Origin: Agarivorans gilvus
Lineage (GTDB): Bacteria > Pseudomonadota > Gammaproteobacteria > Enterobacterales > Celerinatantimonadaceae
Length of the DNA stretch: 64,000 nucleotides
Assembly: GCF_001420915.1 (NCBI RefSeq)
Contig: NZ_CP013021.1
Location: 1,436,001 to 1,500,000 of the forward strand
Reading direction: 5' to 3'
Under the pieces are notes generated by a model. The model saw only the letters and a program-made list of their open reading frames with translations. It was not told the DNA's origin and did no database searches. Positions 52,853 to 61,863 of the stretch are shown piece by piece (position 1 is the first letter of the stretch; every line of letters begins with the position of its first letter). The position numbers were made by a program, and so were the translations under genes.

Positions 52853-53665
52853 ATGCCAAAGCCGCTTGAGACCAACAGCGACTTGCTTAGCCAACAATTG
52901 CTCGCTGCTTGCAAAAGCAGCGAGCCTTTTGCCGTGCTCGCCTCGGCAGTTCACCCGGCACTAAGCGATATAAGTGACAAGCCCGCAGCGGCGGAGATCA
53001 GCTTAGCTGATAGCAGCCAAGGGCTTGAGCGCTTATATCAATTTTGGCAACGGCAACAACCTGAGGCAGGCGAGCGTTATTGGGTGACCCGAACGTGGAC
53101 CATGCTCAGCTGGCAAGCAGTCAGCTTGAGTTTAATTGGCGTTTATGCTGCGCAGCGTAGCCTCGATTTTAGCCAATTGGTGCAAGGCTTTAACCCTCAA
53201 ACCGGGGTGGTGAGTGGTTACAAAAACCTACACTTAAGCGCGTTACAGCAAAGCCATGCGAAGACGCTGGCTAGCACTTGCCAGTCATTGAAACAGTTAT
53301 TGGCAGACTATTTTCATCGGCTACAAGGCTTAGCAAACCTACGTGAAGCGGTGGCGATGCGCCTAGTGAAAGACCAACTGGCGCGCTTCATGCTGTTGAT
53401 AGCCGAACACCGCTGCCCCCTTAAAGGAGAGTCTCTAAATCAACTGTTACTACCGTGGTATCAACAACTGCAACTGAGCAGTAAATCGCCTTTTTTCGAA
53501 TTAGAACTGGGCCCACAAAGCAGTAAAACCTTGGCTAAGCCCTCGGCCTGCTGTCAACATCATCTACGCCAAGATGGTGACTACTGTTTGGCTTGTCCCA
53601 AATTAAACCGAACCGAGCTTGCCCAACAGCTTGCTCTGCACCAACAAGAACTACAGCAATGTTAA
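52853..53665 (+). CDS. FhuF-like siderophore ferric-iron reductase
   Basis: Cytoplasmic reductase that would release iron from the imported siderophore, 270 aa. The C-terminus has the FhuF-type 2Fe-2S motif: CCQHHLRQDGDYCLACPK, a CC pair and a later C-x2-C. The N-terminal half has the family's weakly conserved helical part. AAGGAGAG precedes the ATG. It overlaps the following ATPase gene by 7 nt. Confidence 0.85.
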   Translation: MPKPLETNSDLLSQQLLAACKSSEPFAVLASAVHPALSDISDKPAAAEISLADSSQGLERLYQFWQRQQPEAGERYWVTRTWTMLSWQAVSLSLIGVYAAQRSLDFSQLVQGFNPQTGVVSGYKNLHLSALQQSHAKTLASTCQSLKQLLADYFHRLQGLANLREAVAMRLVKDQLARFMLLIAEHRCPLKGESLNQLLLPWYQQLQLSSKSPFFELELGPQSSKTLAKPSACCQHHLRQDGDYCLACPKLNRTELAQQLALHQQELQQC

Positions 53666-54498
53666 TCTCCTCTAACAGCTCTTCCAAGGGCTCTTCCGCG
53701 AAGGCTACCCGCCCCCAAGACGCTAAGTTAACACTACAAAATGTGGCAGTGCGCCATCAGCACTCCACGGTGTTAGAAATTGATCAGCTGAGTCTATCGG
53801 CTCAGCAAATCACCGTGATTCTGGGTCATAACGGCTCGGGTAAATCGACGCTGATGAAGCTATTGGCGCGCCAACAGGCGCCCAGCAGCGGAACCATTAG
53901 CCTTAATGAGCAAGCCTTAAGCCGCTTCTCACAACGCCAACTAGCCCAACAACTGGCTTACTTACCGCAACGTTTACCCGACGTAGCAGGACTTAGCGTA
54001 ACCGAACTGGTACGGCTGGGGCGCTTTCCATGGCGTGGCACGCTAGGGCGCTGGAGAAAACAAGATCAGCTCGCGGTAGAGCAAGCCATGAGCGATACCA
54101 ATGTCAGTCATTATGCCCAGCATCTCGCCGATCAACTCTCTGGAGGGGAACGCCAACGAGCCTGGATAGCCATGCTGCTAGCCCAACAGGCTCCGCTGTT
54201 ATTACTCGACGAGCCCACCTCGGCACTGGATTTGGCACATCAATATGAGTTGATGACGCTCCTGGGCCGACTCAACCAACAGCAGCAACGCGGCATTATT
54301 GTGATTTTGCATGACGTGAATCTGGCCTGCCGTTTTGCCGACCGCATTATCGCCCTGAAACAAGGTAAAATTTGCTTTGATGGCAGCGCCGAGGCATTGC
54401 TGCAAAGCGACACCCTAAAACAGGTTTACGGACTCAATTTCGATTTAATCACTCAGCCTAGCCAATCCCTGCCCGTTGCCGCCGTGGCCGGCCTCTAA
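53659..54498 (+). CDS. fhuC: iron-siderophore ABC transporter ATPase (FhuC-like)
   Basis: ATPase of 279 aa with Walker A GHNGSGKST, signature LSGGERQRAWIAM and Walker B LLLLDEPTSALD, then HDVNLACRFADR, all as in FhuC/FecE. The ATG at 53659 overlaps the FhuF-like gene's stop; a longer upstream frame (from 53593) is that gene's shadow. The first ~28 residues are Ser/Lys-rich and variable. Confidence 0.9.
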   Translation: MLISSNSSSKGSSAKATRPQDAKLTLQNVAVRHQHSTVLEIDQLSLSAQQITVILGHNGSGKSTLMKLLARQQAPSSGTISLNEQALSRFSQRQLAQQLAYLPQRLPDVAGLSVTELVRLGRFPWRGTLGRWRKQDQLAVEQAMSDTNVSHYAQHLADQLSGGERQRAWIAMLLAQQAPLLLLDEPTSALDLAHQYELMTLLGRLNQQQQRGIIVILHDVNLACRFADRIIALKQGKICFDGSAEALLQSDTLKQVYGLNFDLITQPSQSLPVAAVAGL

Positions 54499-54506
54499 GG
54501 AACTCC

Positions 54507-55442
54507 ATGAACTTACTAAAAGCCCCCACCAGCTGGAATATGATTAAAGCCTTACTGCTATTCAGCCTGTTAAAATCCAGCTTGGCTTGGTCTATCAGCA
54601 TTGAAGATGACCTGCAAACTCATCACTTTGAGCAAACACCCACTCGCGTCGTCGCACTAAATTGGTCAATGGCAGAAAACCTGATTGAACTGGGGATCAC
54701 TCCGGTGGGCATTGCCGATATAGCTGGCTACCAAAGCTGGGTGGTGAAACCGGCAATCCCAGTGGGAGTCACCGATGTGGGCACTCGCACCGAACCCAAT
54801 CTTGAGATCATTCAAGAGCTTAAGCCAGACCTAATTTTGCTTAGCAGCATGCAGCAAGATATGCTGCCGCGCTTGCAAAAAATTGCCCCTACCCTGTTTT
54901 ACGACTCGTTTAATGCCAAGCAAGATAACTACCTTAAGTCACGCGAGATCTATCTCAGCCTGGCAAAACTGTTGGATAAACAAGACTACGCCCAGCAGCG
55001 CCTACAACACTTAGAACAAGAGTTAGAGAATTTGGCCGCTCAGTTACAGCAGCACTTCTCCGGGCAACTGCCTGAAGTCACCACCATTCGTTTTAACAAC
55101 CCCGCCACGGTGATTGTTTATGGTGATAATTCGATGTCGCAGGCAGCGGCTAAACGACTCGGCTTACAATCGGCATTGCCACAAAAAGCCTCACAATGGG
55201 GTATTACCCAGAAGAAGATCACCGAGCTTGCCAAGGTAAAAGACGGCATCGTGGTCAACATCGAGCCCTTTGCTTTTTCCGAACAACTGAATAAATCACC
55301 ACTGTGGCAGGCCATGCCTTTTGTTAAAAAAGGCCACTACACCACTATGCAATCCGCTTGGAGTTATGGCGGCGTGCATTCGGTTCTCTATCTGGCCCAA
55401 GCCCTGACTGCCAGTCTGTTAACTATAGAAAGCCATGACTAA
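54507..55442 (+). CDS. fhuD: iron-siderophore periplasmic binding protein (FhuD-like)
   Basis: Periplasmic_binding_2-type protein, 311 aa, with a signal peptide (LLLFSLLKSSLAWS). Core features are PTRVVALNWSMAENLIELGITPVG and PNLEIIQELKPDLILLSS. FhuD-like proteins bind hydroxamate siderophores. AAGGA precedes the ATG. It overlaps fhuB by 8 nt. Confidence 0.88.
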   Translation: MNLLKAPTSWNMIKALLLFSLLKSSLAWSISIEDDLQTHHFEQTPTRVVALNWSMAENLIELGITPVGIADIAGYQSWVVKPAIPVGVTDVGTRTEPNLEIIQELKPDLILLSSMQQDMLPRLQKIAPTLFYDSFNAKQDNYLKSREIYLSLAKLLDKQDYAQQRLQHLEQELENLAAQLQQHFSGQLPEVTTIRFNNPATVIVYGDNSMSQAAAKRLGLQSALPQKASQWGITQKKITELAKVKDGIVVNIEPFAFSEQLNKSPLWQAMPFVKKGHYTTMQSAWSYGGVHSVLYLAQALTASLLTIESHD

Positions 55443-57426
55443 TCATTATGCGGCATCGCTAGTCCGCCGTTATGGGCTAGCTAGTATTGCTCTACTGCTA
55501 AGCATACTGCTGTACCTACAACTCGGTGAAACGCCCAGCTTAGCCAAGCAATTTAGCTTGCTCACCTACGGCCAAGCCGAAGAGTTTGTTGAGGTACTGT
55601 TTTTACACGTTACCCTACCGCGACTTTGTTTGGCGTTAATGGTAGGCGCAGTACTCGGTCTAGTAGGTAGCCTGCTTCAGCAACTAACCCAAAACAGGTT
55701 GTTATCGCCGATGACTCTCGGGGCATCTTCTGGCGCTTGGCTCGCTTTGGTTTGTCTCAGTGTTTGGTTACCCAGCGCCATTGGCAGCTACGACCATTGG
55801 TTTGCCATGGCAGGAGCCATGCTGGCAACGGCTTTGGTGATGGTTATTGCTGGTCGCCAAGGTTTAGGCGGCTTGCCGATTATTCTTTCAGGCTTAGCAA
55901 TTAACCTGTTATTAGGCGCCATTGCTACCGCCATTGTGATGACTCATGATCAATATGCCAAAAACCTGTTTATTTGGGGAGCAGGAGATTTAAGCCAAAC
56001 CGACTGGTCTTGGGTGCACTGGTTACTGCCCAAATTATGGGTGATTCCTGCGCTATTTATTCTCGCTCCACGCCCACTGACCCTATTACGACTAGGCGAG
56101 CAAGGCGCAGCGGCACGCGGCTTAAGCCTGCTGCCCACCATGCTCATTTTATTGAGTCTGGGGATATGGGCGCTAGCCTGTGCCATTACTGCGGTTGGGG
56201 TGATAGGGTTTATTGGCCTACTCGCTCCCAACATTGTGCGTAGCCTTGGCGCCAGAAGCGCCAGAGACCAACTTGCCTTCAGCGCCCTACTCGGTGGCTT
56301 ATTATTACTGCTCACCGACATGCTAGCCTTGCTGGCCAGTAACTACAGCGCCAATATGATCCCCAGCGGCACCGCTGCCGCATTAATTGGTGCTCCCGCC
56401 TTAATTTGGTTTAGCCGCGGTAAATTAGGCGCTAAAGATCAACAAAGCCTAGAGCTGCCCAAGGGCGCTCAAACGCTGAGTAAAGGCCTGCCTTACCTAT
56501 TAGCACTGCTGCTACTAGCCATGTTATTTGTCGCCTTATTTTTAGCACCATCGTTGCACGGTTGGCAGTTTGACCTAAGCAACTCGCTAACTTGGGAACT
56601 GCGCTGGCCACGGGTATTTGCAGCACTGGCAGGTGGTGCCGCTATGGCAATAGCCGGGGTAATATTGCAGCGCCTGATCCGCAACCCGTTGGCGAGCCCC
56701 GACATACTAGGCATGTCAGCAGGGGCCACATTTGCCTTGGTACTCACCACCCTATTTACCGGCGCCTCTATTTTTGAAGTGGGCTCACTAGTGGCTTTTT
56801 TGGGTAGCAGCGCAGTATTAGCACTGTTATTAATACTGGGGCGAAAACACCAGTTCGCTCCTTCTATGGTCGTGTTGATCGGTATTGCTTTAGCGGCACT
56901 AATAGACGCACTCGTTGCCTTTGCCATGGCCAAGGGCAGCGATGAGGTATACAGCATACTCGGCTGGTTATCCGGCACCACCTATCGAGTAGAGCCAGCC
57001 AAAGTCGTCCTATTATTGGTTGTGGTAACACTATTAGCGTCGATTAGCCTTGCACTGAATCGCTGGTTAACCCTGATCTCTGCTGGCGATGATATTGCAC
57101 TCGCCCGCGGTCTCAACATCAATAAGGCGCGCCTAATACTACTGCTAGTCGTTGCGCTATTGTGTGCGGTGGTCACCGCAGTAATTGGGCCACTGGCATT
57201 TGTTGGCTTATTGGCACCGCATATGGCGGTAATGCTGGGTGCTCGCAAAGCAGCTCCGCAATTATTGGTAGCCTGCGCGCTTGGTGCCTTATTAATTCTG
57301 CTTTCTGATTGGTTGGGCCGAGTGATGTTATTTCCAATGCAAATGCCCGCTGGCACCATAGCCTCGGTATTAGGCGGCAGTTACTTCGTACTCATGTTAG
57401 TGCGCGGTTCCAAGCAAGGCCGCTAA
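55435..57426 (+). CDS. fhuB: iron-siderophore ABC permease, fused double domain (FhuB-like)
   Basis: Inner-membrane permease of 663 aa made of two FecCD-type halves in one chain, as in FhuB. Each half ends with the family loop: GVIGFIGLLAPNIVRSLG (~262) and GPLAFVGLLAPHMAVMLG (~590). The second half starts LRWPRVFAALAGGAAMAIAG. The fused form supports a hydroxamate siderophore system. A 13-bp hairpin follows 14 nt after the stop. Confidence 0.93.
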   Translation: MTNHYAASLVRRYGLASIALLLSILLYLQLGETPSLAKQFSLLTYGQAEEFVEVLFLHVTLPRLCLALMVGAVLGLVGSLLQQLTQNRLLSPMTLGASSGAWLALVCLSVWLPSAIGSYDHWFAMAGAMLATALVMVIAGRQGLGGLPIILSGLAINLLLGAIATAIVMTHDQYAKNLFIWGAGDLSQTDWSWVHWLLPKLWVIPALFILAPRPLTLLRLGEQGAAARGLSLLPTMLILLSLGIWALACAITAVGVIGFIGLLAPNIVRSLGARSARDQLAFSALLGGLLLLLTDMLALLASNYSANMIPSGTAAALIGAPALIWFSRGKLGAKDQQSLELPKGAQTLSKGLPYLLALLLLAMLFVALFLAPSLHGWQFDLSNSLTWELRWPRVFAALAGGAAMAIAGVILQRLIRNPLASPDILGMSAGATFALVLTTLFTGASIFEVGSLVAFLGSSAVLALLLILGRKHQFAPSMVVLIGIALAALIDALVAFAMAKGSDEVYSILGWLSGTTYRVEPAKVVLLLVVVTLLASISLALNRWLTLISAGDDIALARGLNINKARLILLLVVALLCAVVTAVIGPLAFVGLLAPHMAVMLGARKAAPQLLVACALGALLILLSDWLGRVMLFPMQMPAGTIASVLGGSYFVLMLVRGSKQGR

Positions 57427-57440
57427 GGCCCTTTAACCCA

Positions 57441-57473
57441 CTTGCCACTTTGAAGCAGCGTCAAAGTGGCAAG
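57441..57473 (+). terminator. strong hairpin after fhuB, possible terminator
   Basis: A perfect 13-bp stem (57441-57453 with 57461-57473) has a 7-nt loop. It is not followed by a T-run, so it may protect the mRNA end or need a factor to terminate. The rest of 57427-57727 shows no gene I can support; a 65-codon minus-strand frame there has no RBS. Confidence 0.5.
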
Positions 57474-57727
57474 TCGCGCCGCAACTCTGGTTAATTCATA
57501 AACCTGACCTTCACCGCAACCGGTGCTACGCCCACTCAACTCACCCACCAATAAGCACCACCATGAGCTTATTGCTCGGCTTAACTCCGAGCTGCTATTA
57601 AACGGGCTAAAGTAGACCAAGAGCCGTCTAGCTCTCGCCCTAAAAGCTTATACAAAGCAAGTCCATCGGCTTCGCCGTTTTATTAACTGTATTATTATAA
57701 AGCAAAAACCAACAATCATTAAATACA

Positions 57728-57746
57728 AATGATTTTAATTCTCATT
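57728..57746. promoter_or_regulatory. Fur box of the heme-type receptor gene
   Basis: AATGATTTTAATTCTCATT read on the minus strand agrees with the 19-bp Fur consensus AATGATAATNATTATCATT at about 15-16 positions. It lies 60 bp before the receptor ATG, over the likely promoter. Confidence 0.75.
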
Positions 57747-57806
57747 CGTATTGTATATAGTAAGGGCTTGTCGATATTTACAGGATAAGGATTAAGCCTG
57801 ATTACC

Positions 57807-59960
57807 ATGAAAATACTCAAGCGCACACTCATAGCCAACGCCGTCATGATTAGCCTCAGCCCTTTGGCCCATGCAGAAACTAACGCCACTCTATTTGACG
57901 AAGTAGTGGTATCAGCGACTCGAACCGAGCAAAGCATTAAAGATGTATCCGCTAGCGTTAGCGCGGTGCACGCCGAACAACTGGAACAGCAGCTAGCCGA
58001 TAGCCTCAGTGAAGCGGTTCGTTATGAACCCGGTGTAACGGCCACCGGCCAAGGCCGCTACGGCACCAGCGGTTTCAACATTCGCGGCTTAGACGGTAAC
58101 CGGATTAAGTTGATAGTAGACGGTATTGAGCAACCCACCGCCTATAACCCCGGTGGCGATGTGATGAACAAGGGACCAAATACCTATGAAGTTGATACTC
58201 TGAGCGCCATAGAAATCAACAAAGGCCCGGCTTCAAGCCTATACGGTAGTGACGCCCTAGGTGGCGCCATCTTGTTACGCACCAAGAACCCAGCCGATGT
58301 TTTGGACGAAGGCGATAGTGGCCATGTGACAATTAAAGCCGGTTACGCCAGTGCTAACGAAGCTTACAAAACCACTTTAGAGCTAGCTAAACGCTACCAA
58401 GCTTGGGAAGCCCTAGCCATTTATACCTACCGAGACGGCAGCGAAACCAAGACCCATTCTTCTGGTGCCGACATTAATGGCCGTAGCCGTGGTCGTGCCA
58501 ACCCCCTTGACTTTGACTCACACAACTTATTGGTGAAGCTGAATTACCAACTCAATAACGCCCATAAGTTTGGCTTGGTCGGCGAGCTGTTTAAGCGCGA
58601 GTCAGAGGTACAGATCTTAAGTAACGAAGGTTATACGGTGATGCCCGGTTTCACCTATACCAATGTGACAGGCGAAGACCAAGATGAACGCAGCCGCATT
58701 GGCTTTAACCATACCTGGACAGCCAACAACGCCGCCTTTGATCAGCTGTTCTGGCAACTTAGCCATCAACAAAGCCGTTCCGAGCATAACAGCCTAGACA
58801 CTACGGGAATCTACGGCAGCCGTAACCGTGAACGTAATGGCGAGGACCAGTCTGTACAATTTGATATGCAGTTCGACAAATTGCTAGAGTTTAACCATGG
58901 CAGTCACGAACTAAGTTACGGCCTAAGCGCTATTAATAACGACTTTGAATTAGATTACCGTACTTATTACTATGATCGCGGTACCGTAGAAGCGGGCTCA
59001 CCGGAGGTTCCCAAGGCCGAATCAGAGAAACGTGGCTTCTTTATTCAAGACCACATGTACCTAATGGATGAGCGTTTAGTGCTCACCGCGGGCCTGCGTT
59101 ACGACGACTACACAGCCACGCCAGATGCCAGCAGCGGCTTTACCGAGCACTCTAGCGATGCACTGACCAAACGTTTGGGTGTGGTTTATCACTGGAATCA
59201 GCAATTCAGCAGCTTCGCGCAATACAGTGAAGGCTTCAGAGCCCCTACCATTGACGAACTTTATTATGCCTTTGACAACGCTGGCCACGGCTATGCCACC
59301 CTGCCTAACCCAGAGCTGAAGCCAGAAGAAAGCCAAAGCTACGAAATGGGTTTGCGAACCAATACTCCATACTCCAGCATGGAGTTAGTCGGCTTCTTTA
59401 ATGATTACACCAACTTTATTCAATCGGTGACCGACTATAGTGACCCCGCTTACCCAGCCGGAATTACCATTAATGAAAACATTGGTGAAGCCGAAATCTA
59501 TGGCGTTGAATTTAAAGCTAAATACTGGTTAGACGACGCGCTAGGAGCACCTAAAGGCAGCTACAGCCGCTTTAGCATGGCCTACGCCCAAGGTAAAAAT
59601 AAACAAGATGGCAGTAGCTTAGATTCGGTAGCGCCGCTGACTGCTGTATGGGGATTGGGTTACGATCACCCCGAGCAACTGTGGGGCGGCGTGATCAACT
59701 TGACCATGGTGGCAGCGAAGAAAGCGGATGATTGGGCCAATCAAGACAATGCCCCAGCTCCTGGCCATGCTTTATTAGACCTGACCGCTTACTACCAGCC
59801 GTTACAGGATTTAACCCTACGCGCAGGCTTGTTTAATGCTCTGGACCAAAAATACTGGAGCTACACCGAATTGGACGGCCATGCTGCTGACGATTTGGGC
59901 TTAGACCGTTACAGCCAACCCGGAAGAAACTGGGGTGTGGATTTAGCTTATAAATTCTAA
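57807..59960 (+). CDS. TonB-dependent heme/hemoglobin-type receptor
   Basis: Outer-membrane receptor of 717 aa. Signal peptide up to SPLAHA; TonB box region DEVVVSATR; plug with GFNIRGLDGNRIKLIVDGIEQ. The heme-receptor signature is present: FRAP (~478), a His in NAGHGY (~493) and NPEL (~501), in the order FRAP-His-NPNL known for heme receptors. The C-terminal strand is NWGVDLAYKF. Preceded by a strong Fur box. No heme-degrading or heme-ABC genes are adjacent. Confidence 0.88.
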   Translation: MKILKRTLIANAVMISLSPLAHAETNATLFDEVVVSATRTEQSIKDVSASVSAVHAEQLEQQLADSLSEAVRYEPGVTATGQGRYGTSGFNIRGLDGNRIKLIVDGIEQPTAYNPGGDVMNKGPNTYEVDTLSAIEINKGPASSLYGSDALGGAILLRTKNPADVLDEGDSGHVTIKAGYASANEAYKTTLELAKRYQAWEALAIYTYRDGSETKTHSSGADINGRSRGRANPLDFDSHNLLVKLNYQLNNAHKFGLVGELFKRESEVQILSNEGYTVMPGFTYTNVTGEDQDERSRIGFNHTWTANNAAFDQLFWQLSHQQSRSEHNSLDTTGIYGSRNRERNGEDQSVQFDMQFDKLLEFNHGSHELSYGLSAINNDFELDYRTYYYDRGTVEAGSPEVPKAESEKRGFFIQDHMYLMDERLVLTAGLRYDDYTATPDASSGFTEHSSDALTKRLGVVYHWNQQFSSFAQYSEGFRAPTIDELYYAFDNAGHGYATLPNPELKPEESQSYEMGLRTNTPYSSMELVGFFNDYTNFIQSVTDYSDPAYPAGITINENIGEAEIYGVEFKAKYWLDDALGAPKGSYSRFSMAYAQGKNKQDGSSLDSVAPLTAVWGLGYDHPEQLWGGVINLTMVAAKKADDWANQDNAPAPGHALLDLTAYYQPLQDLTLRAGLFNALDQKYWSYTELDGHAADDLGLDRYSQPGRNWGVDLAYKF

Positions 59961-59965
59961 AAATA

Positions 59966-59987
59966 AGGGCTGGCCTGGGCCAGCCCT
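59966..59987. terminator. hairpin between the convergent receptor and HDOD genes
   Basis: The inverted repeat AGGGCTGGCC/GGCCAGCCCT (59966-59975 with 59978-59987) lies between the two stop codons. The T-run after it is poor, so termination strength is uncertain. Confidence 0.6.
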
Positions 59988-59996
59988 CTTGCTACT

Positions 59997-60845
59997 CTAA
60001 GCAGGGCTTTGCGCCTCAGCCACAGCGTTTAATACATCTTCTAACTGTTGATCTTCATAATTTAAAAAGTTTAACAGACCATCATAATTGTCTTGCCAAG
60101 CCTCTTCCTCACTACTCACTCCCAACTTACGATAAGCCACAATTCGCGCAATTTTAAGTATTGCCAACATCAGCAAAGACGAGGCACTTAACTCTTCTCC
60201 CTGAAATAATCCGGCACTATCATGTTGATAATAAATGGCTTCTACCATGACCTTTGGCAAACTCCATTGTTGAGCAATCAACGCCGCCACCGTTGCATGA
60301 CTGGTACCATATTCTCGGCGCTCATATTCGGCTAAAGCCGCCCAGCCCATGTTATTAGCTTCAGCCAACTGCTTTTCATACTCGGGAAAAGCCTGTAACA
60401 AGGCAGGAACACCCGCTTGGTGAAATAAACCCAGCATATACGCGTTGTCTTTGGCGCTTTCGTAACCGAGTTCTTCGGCGGTGGCCGCAGCGCAACCGGC
60501 GAGGAGATTGGCCTCAAGCCAAAAGGCATCCAACACTTTGGAAGCTGGCATGGCGCTTTTTAGGGCTACCGCTTTAACAATCGGAAAAACACGATTAATA
60601 CCTAGGGTCATTACCGCCTGATGAATCGACTTGATTTCATTAAGTCGACGAAAAGCTGCCGAGTTCACCACCTGCAAAACTGCACCGGAAATTCCCACAT
60701 CACTAGCGATGGCTTCGGCAATCACCGCTACATTGGGCTCGGCCTTCTTGGTTTCTTGAGTAATGGTTAACAACACTTGAGGGCGTGGTGGGATACTTAA
60801 ATCCGCTAAAATGGCCTTCTCCGCCGCAGTAATGCTTAAAGACAT
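59997..60845 (-). CDS. HDOD-domain protein
   Basis: Protein of 282 aa with a single HDOD domain (~20-215): PPRPQVLLTITQETKKAEPNV, IASDVGISGAVLQVVNSAAF and MLGLFHQAGVPALLQAFPEY. HDOD domains are HD-related but usually lack catalytic metal ligands and act in signalling. No second output domain is present. Monocistronic. Confidence 0.85.
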   Translation of the reverse strand: MSLSITAAEKAILADLSIPPRPQVLLTITQETKKAEPNVAVIAEAIASDVGISGAVLQVVNSAAFRRLNEIKSIHQAVMTLGINRVFPIVKAVALKSAMPASKVLDAFWLEANLLAGCAAATAEELGYESAKDNAYMLGLFHQAGVPALLQAFPEYEKQLAEANNMGWAALAEYERREYGTSHATVAALIAQQWSLPKVMVEAIYYQHDSAGLFQGEELSASSLLMLAILKIARIVAYRKLGVSSEEEAWQDNYDGLLNFLNYEDQQLEDVLNAVAEAQSPA

Positions 60846-60927
60846 AGCAACTCCTTAATGATATCTCTCTAAGCATAGGAATTAACTCACACAATTTCTT
60901 TGACCACTTGCAAAGCTTTGCGCTCAA

Positions 60928-61485
60928 CTAGCCTTTGCAGGCGGCCAATAGTTGTTTCAGTGAGCTAATTCCCAATTTTTCAGTAAGTGCGATGTTGCGC
61001 TCAGGAATAGACTCAGGATCGGGATGCAAGGCAGTTAAACGACTAATGGTTTGCTCACGAATTAAGTGTAAGGTGGCATAAGGCGCTCGATTGGTGTAAT
61101 TGCTGACATCATTCGGCGAGGCCCCCGCAAAGCAGTAGTTAGGATGAAAACTTGCCAGTTGATAGACGCCCTCGTAGCCCTGCTGTTGCAATAACTGCTC
61201 TGCCCAGTCGAGCACATCAAGATAGTCTTCAAAGTCTTCTAGCTCAGGCAAAATAACTAGGCTGGTTTCAATTTCAGCGTGTTCATCAAGACGCAAACAC
61301 TCTAGCAGTAAACTTTGCAATAAAGCCTCAGGTTGCGTGCCCATCACTACCTGATAATAAATAGAGCCACGCTCCAGCTCTCGCTTAGCAAAAGGGCAAA
61401 TATTGTATTCAACGACAAAGTCTTTCACCCAGCGGGCCGTAGCCTCTTGATACTCAGCAGCTAATTTGACTTGGCGCTCTGCCAT
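60928..61485 (-). CDS. DUF1415 family protein
   Basis: Protein of 185 aa matching DUF1415: WVKDFVVEYNICPFAKREL near the N-terminus, LVILPELEDFEDYLDVLDWAE, and YQLASFHPNYCFAGASPNDVSNYTNRAPYA. Function unknown; the conserved Cys and His residues suggest an enzyme or metal site. The ATG at 61483-61485 is preferred because AAGGAG lies just upstream; a start 45 nt earlier is unlikely. Confidence 0.88.
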   Translation of the reverse strand: MAERQVKLAAEYQEATARWVKDFVVEYNICPFAKRELERGSIYYQVVMGTQPEALLQSLLLECLRLDEHAEIETSLVILPELEDFEDYLDVLDWAEQLLQQQGYEGVYQLASFHPNYCFAGASPNDVSNYTNRAPYATLHLIREQTISRLTALHPDPESIPERNIALTEKLGISSLKQLLAACKG

Positions 61486-61572
61486 ATGGGTCTCCTTGAT
61501 GCTGCTTGGCAGCCTGACGAATGAGCGCACATAGTAAAGTAAAAGCCAACAAAAACCAGCCCAAATAGGCCA

Positions 61573-61840
61573 TTACTGAGTAGAGTTAACCGAGCAATCG
61601 GCCAGCGCACTGACTCGTTAACAGAAGAGCCGAAATCGAGCCGGTGGAAATAACATACTTACCAGAGCCGCAAGAGCTGGTTGCTTTCTTGCTTATAAAC
61701 ACCAAACTAGATTGGGTTTTGCTGCGCATAGTTAACCAACCAATCGGCTAGCGCACTGACTCGTTAACAGAAGAGCCGAAAACGAGCCGGTGGAAATACC
61801 ATCCATGAAACCGCATTGACTGGCTGCTTTCTTAGCGGGC
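61573..61840 (-). repeat. two decayed extra copies of the lysR 3' end
   Basis: Two segments of roughly 110-120 nt (about 61573-61695 and 61703-61840) repeat the last part of the neighbouring lysR gene at spacings of 146 and 157 nt. The second copy still encodes ADWLVNYAQQNPI and a stop, against ADWLVNYAQQHPI in the gene. The two extra copies share changes not in the gene, such as GACTCGTTAACAGAAGAGCC. They have no 5' parts. Confidence 0.75.
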
Positions 61841-61863
61841 ATCTATCCGAGCGCATCGGCAAG

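Noticed and set aside
57423..57620. 65-codon minus-strand frame with WWCLLVGELSG
   Set aside because: Begins at TTG without RBS and covers the fhuB hairpin. Could be a gene relic but cannot be supported.
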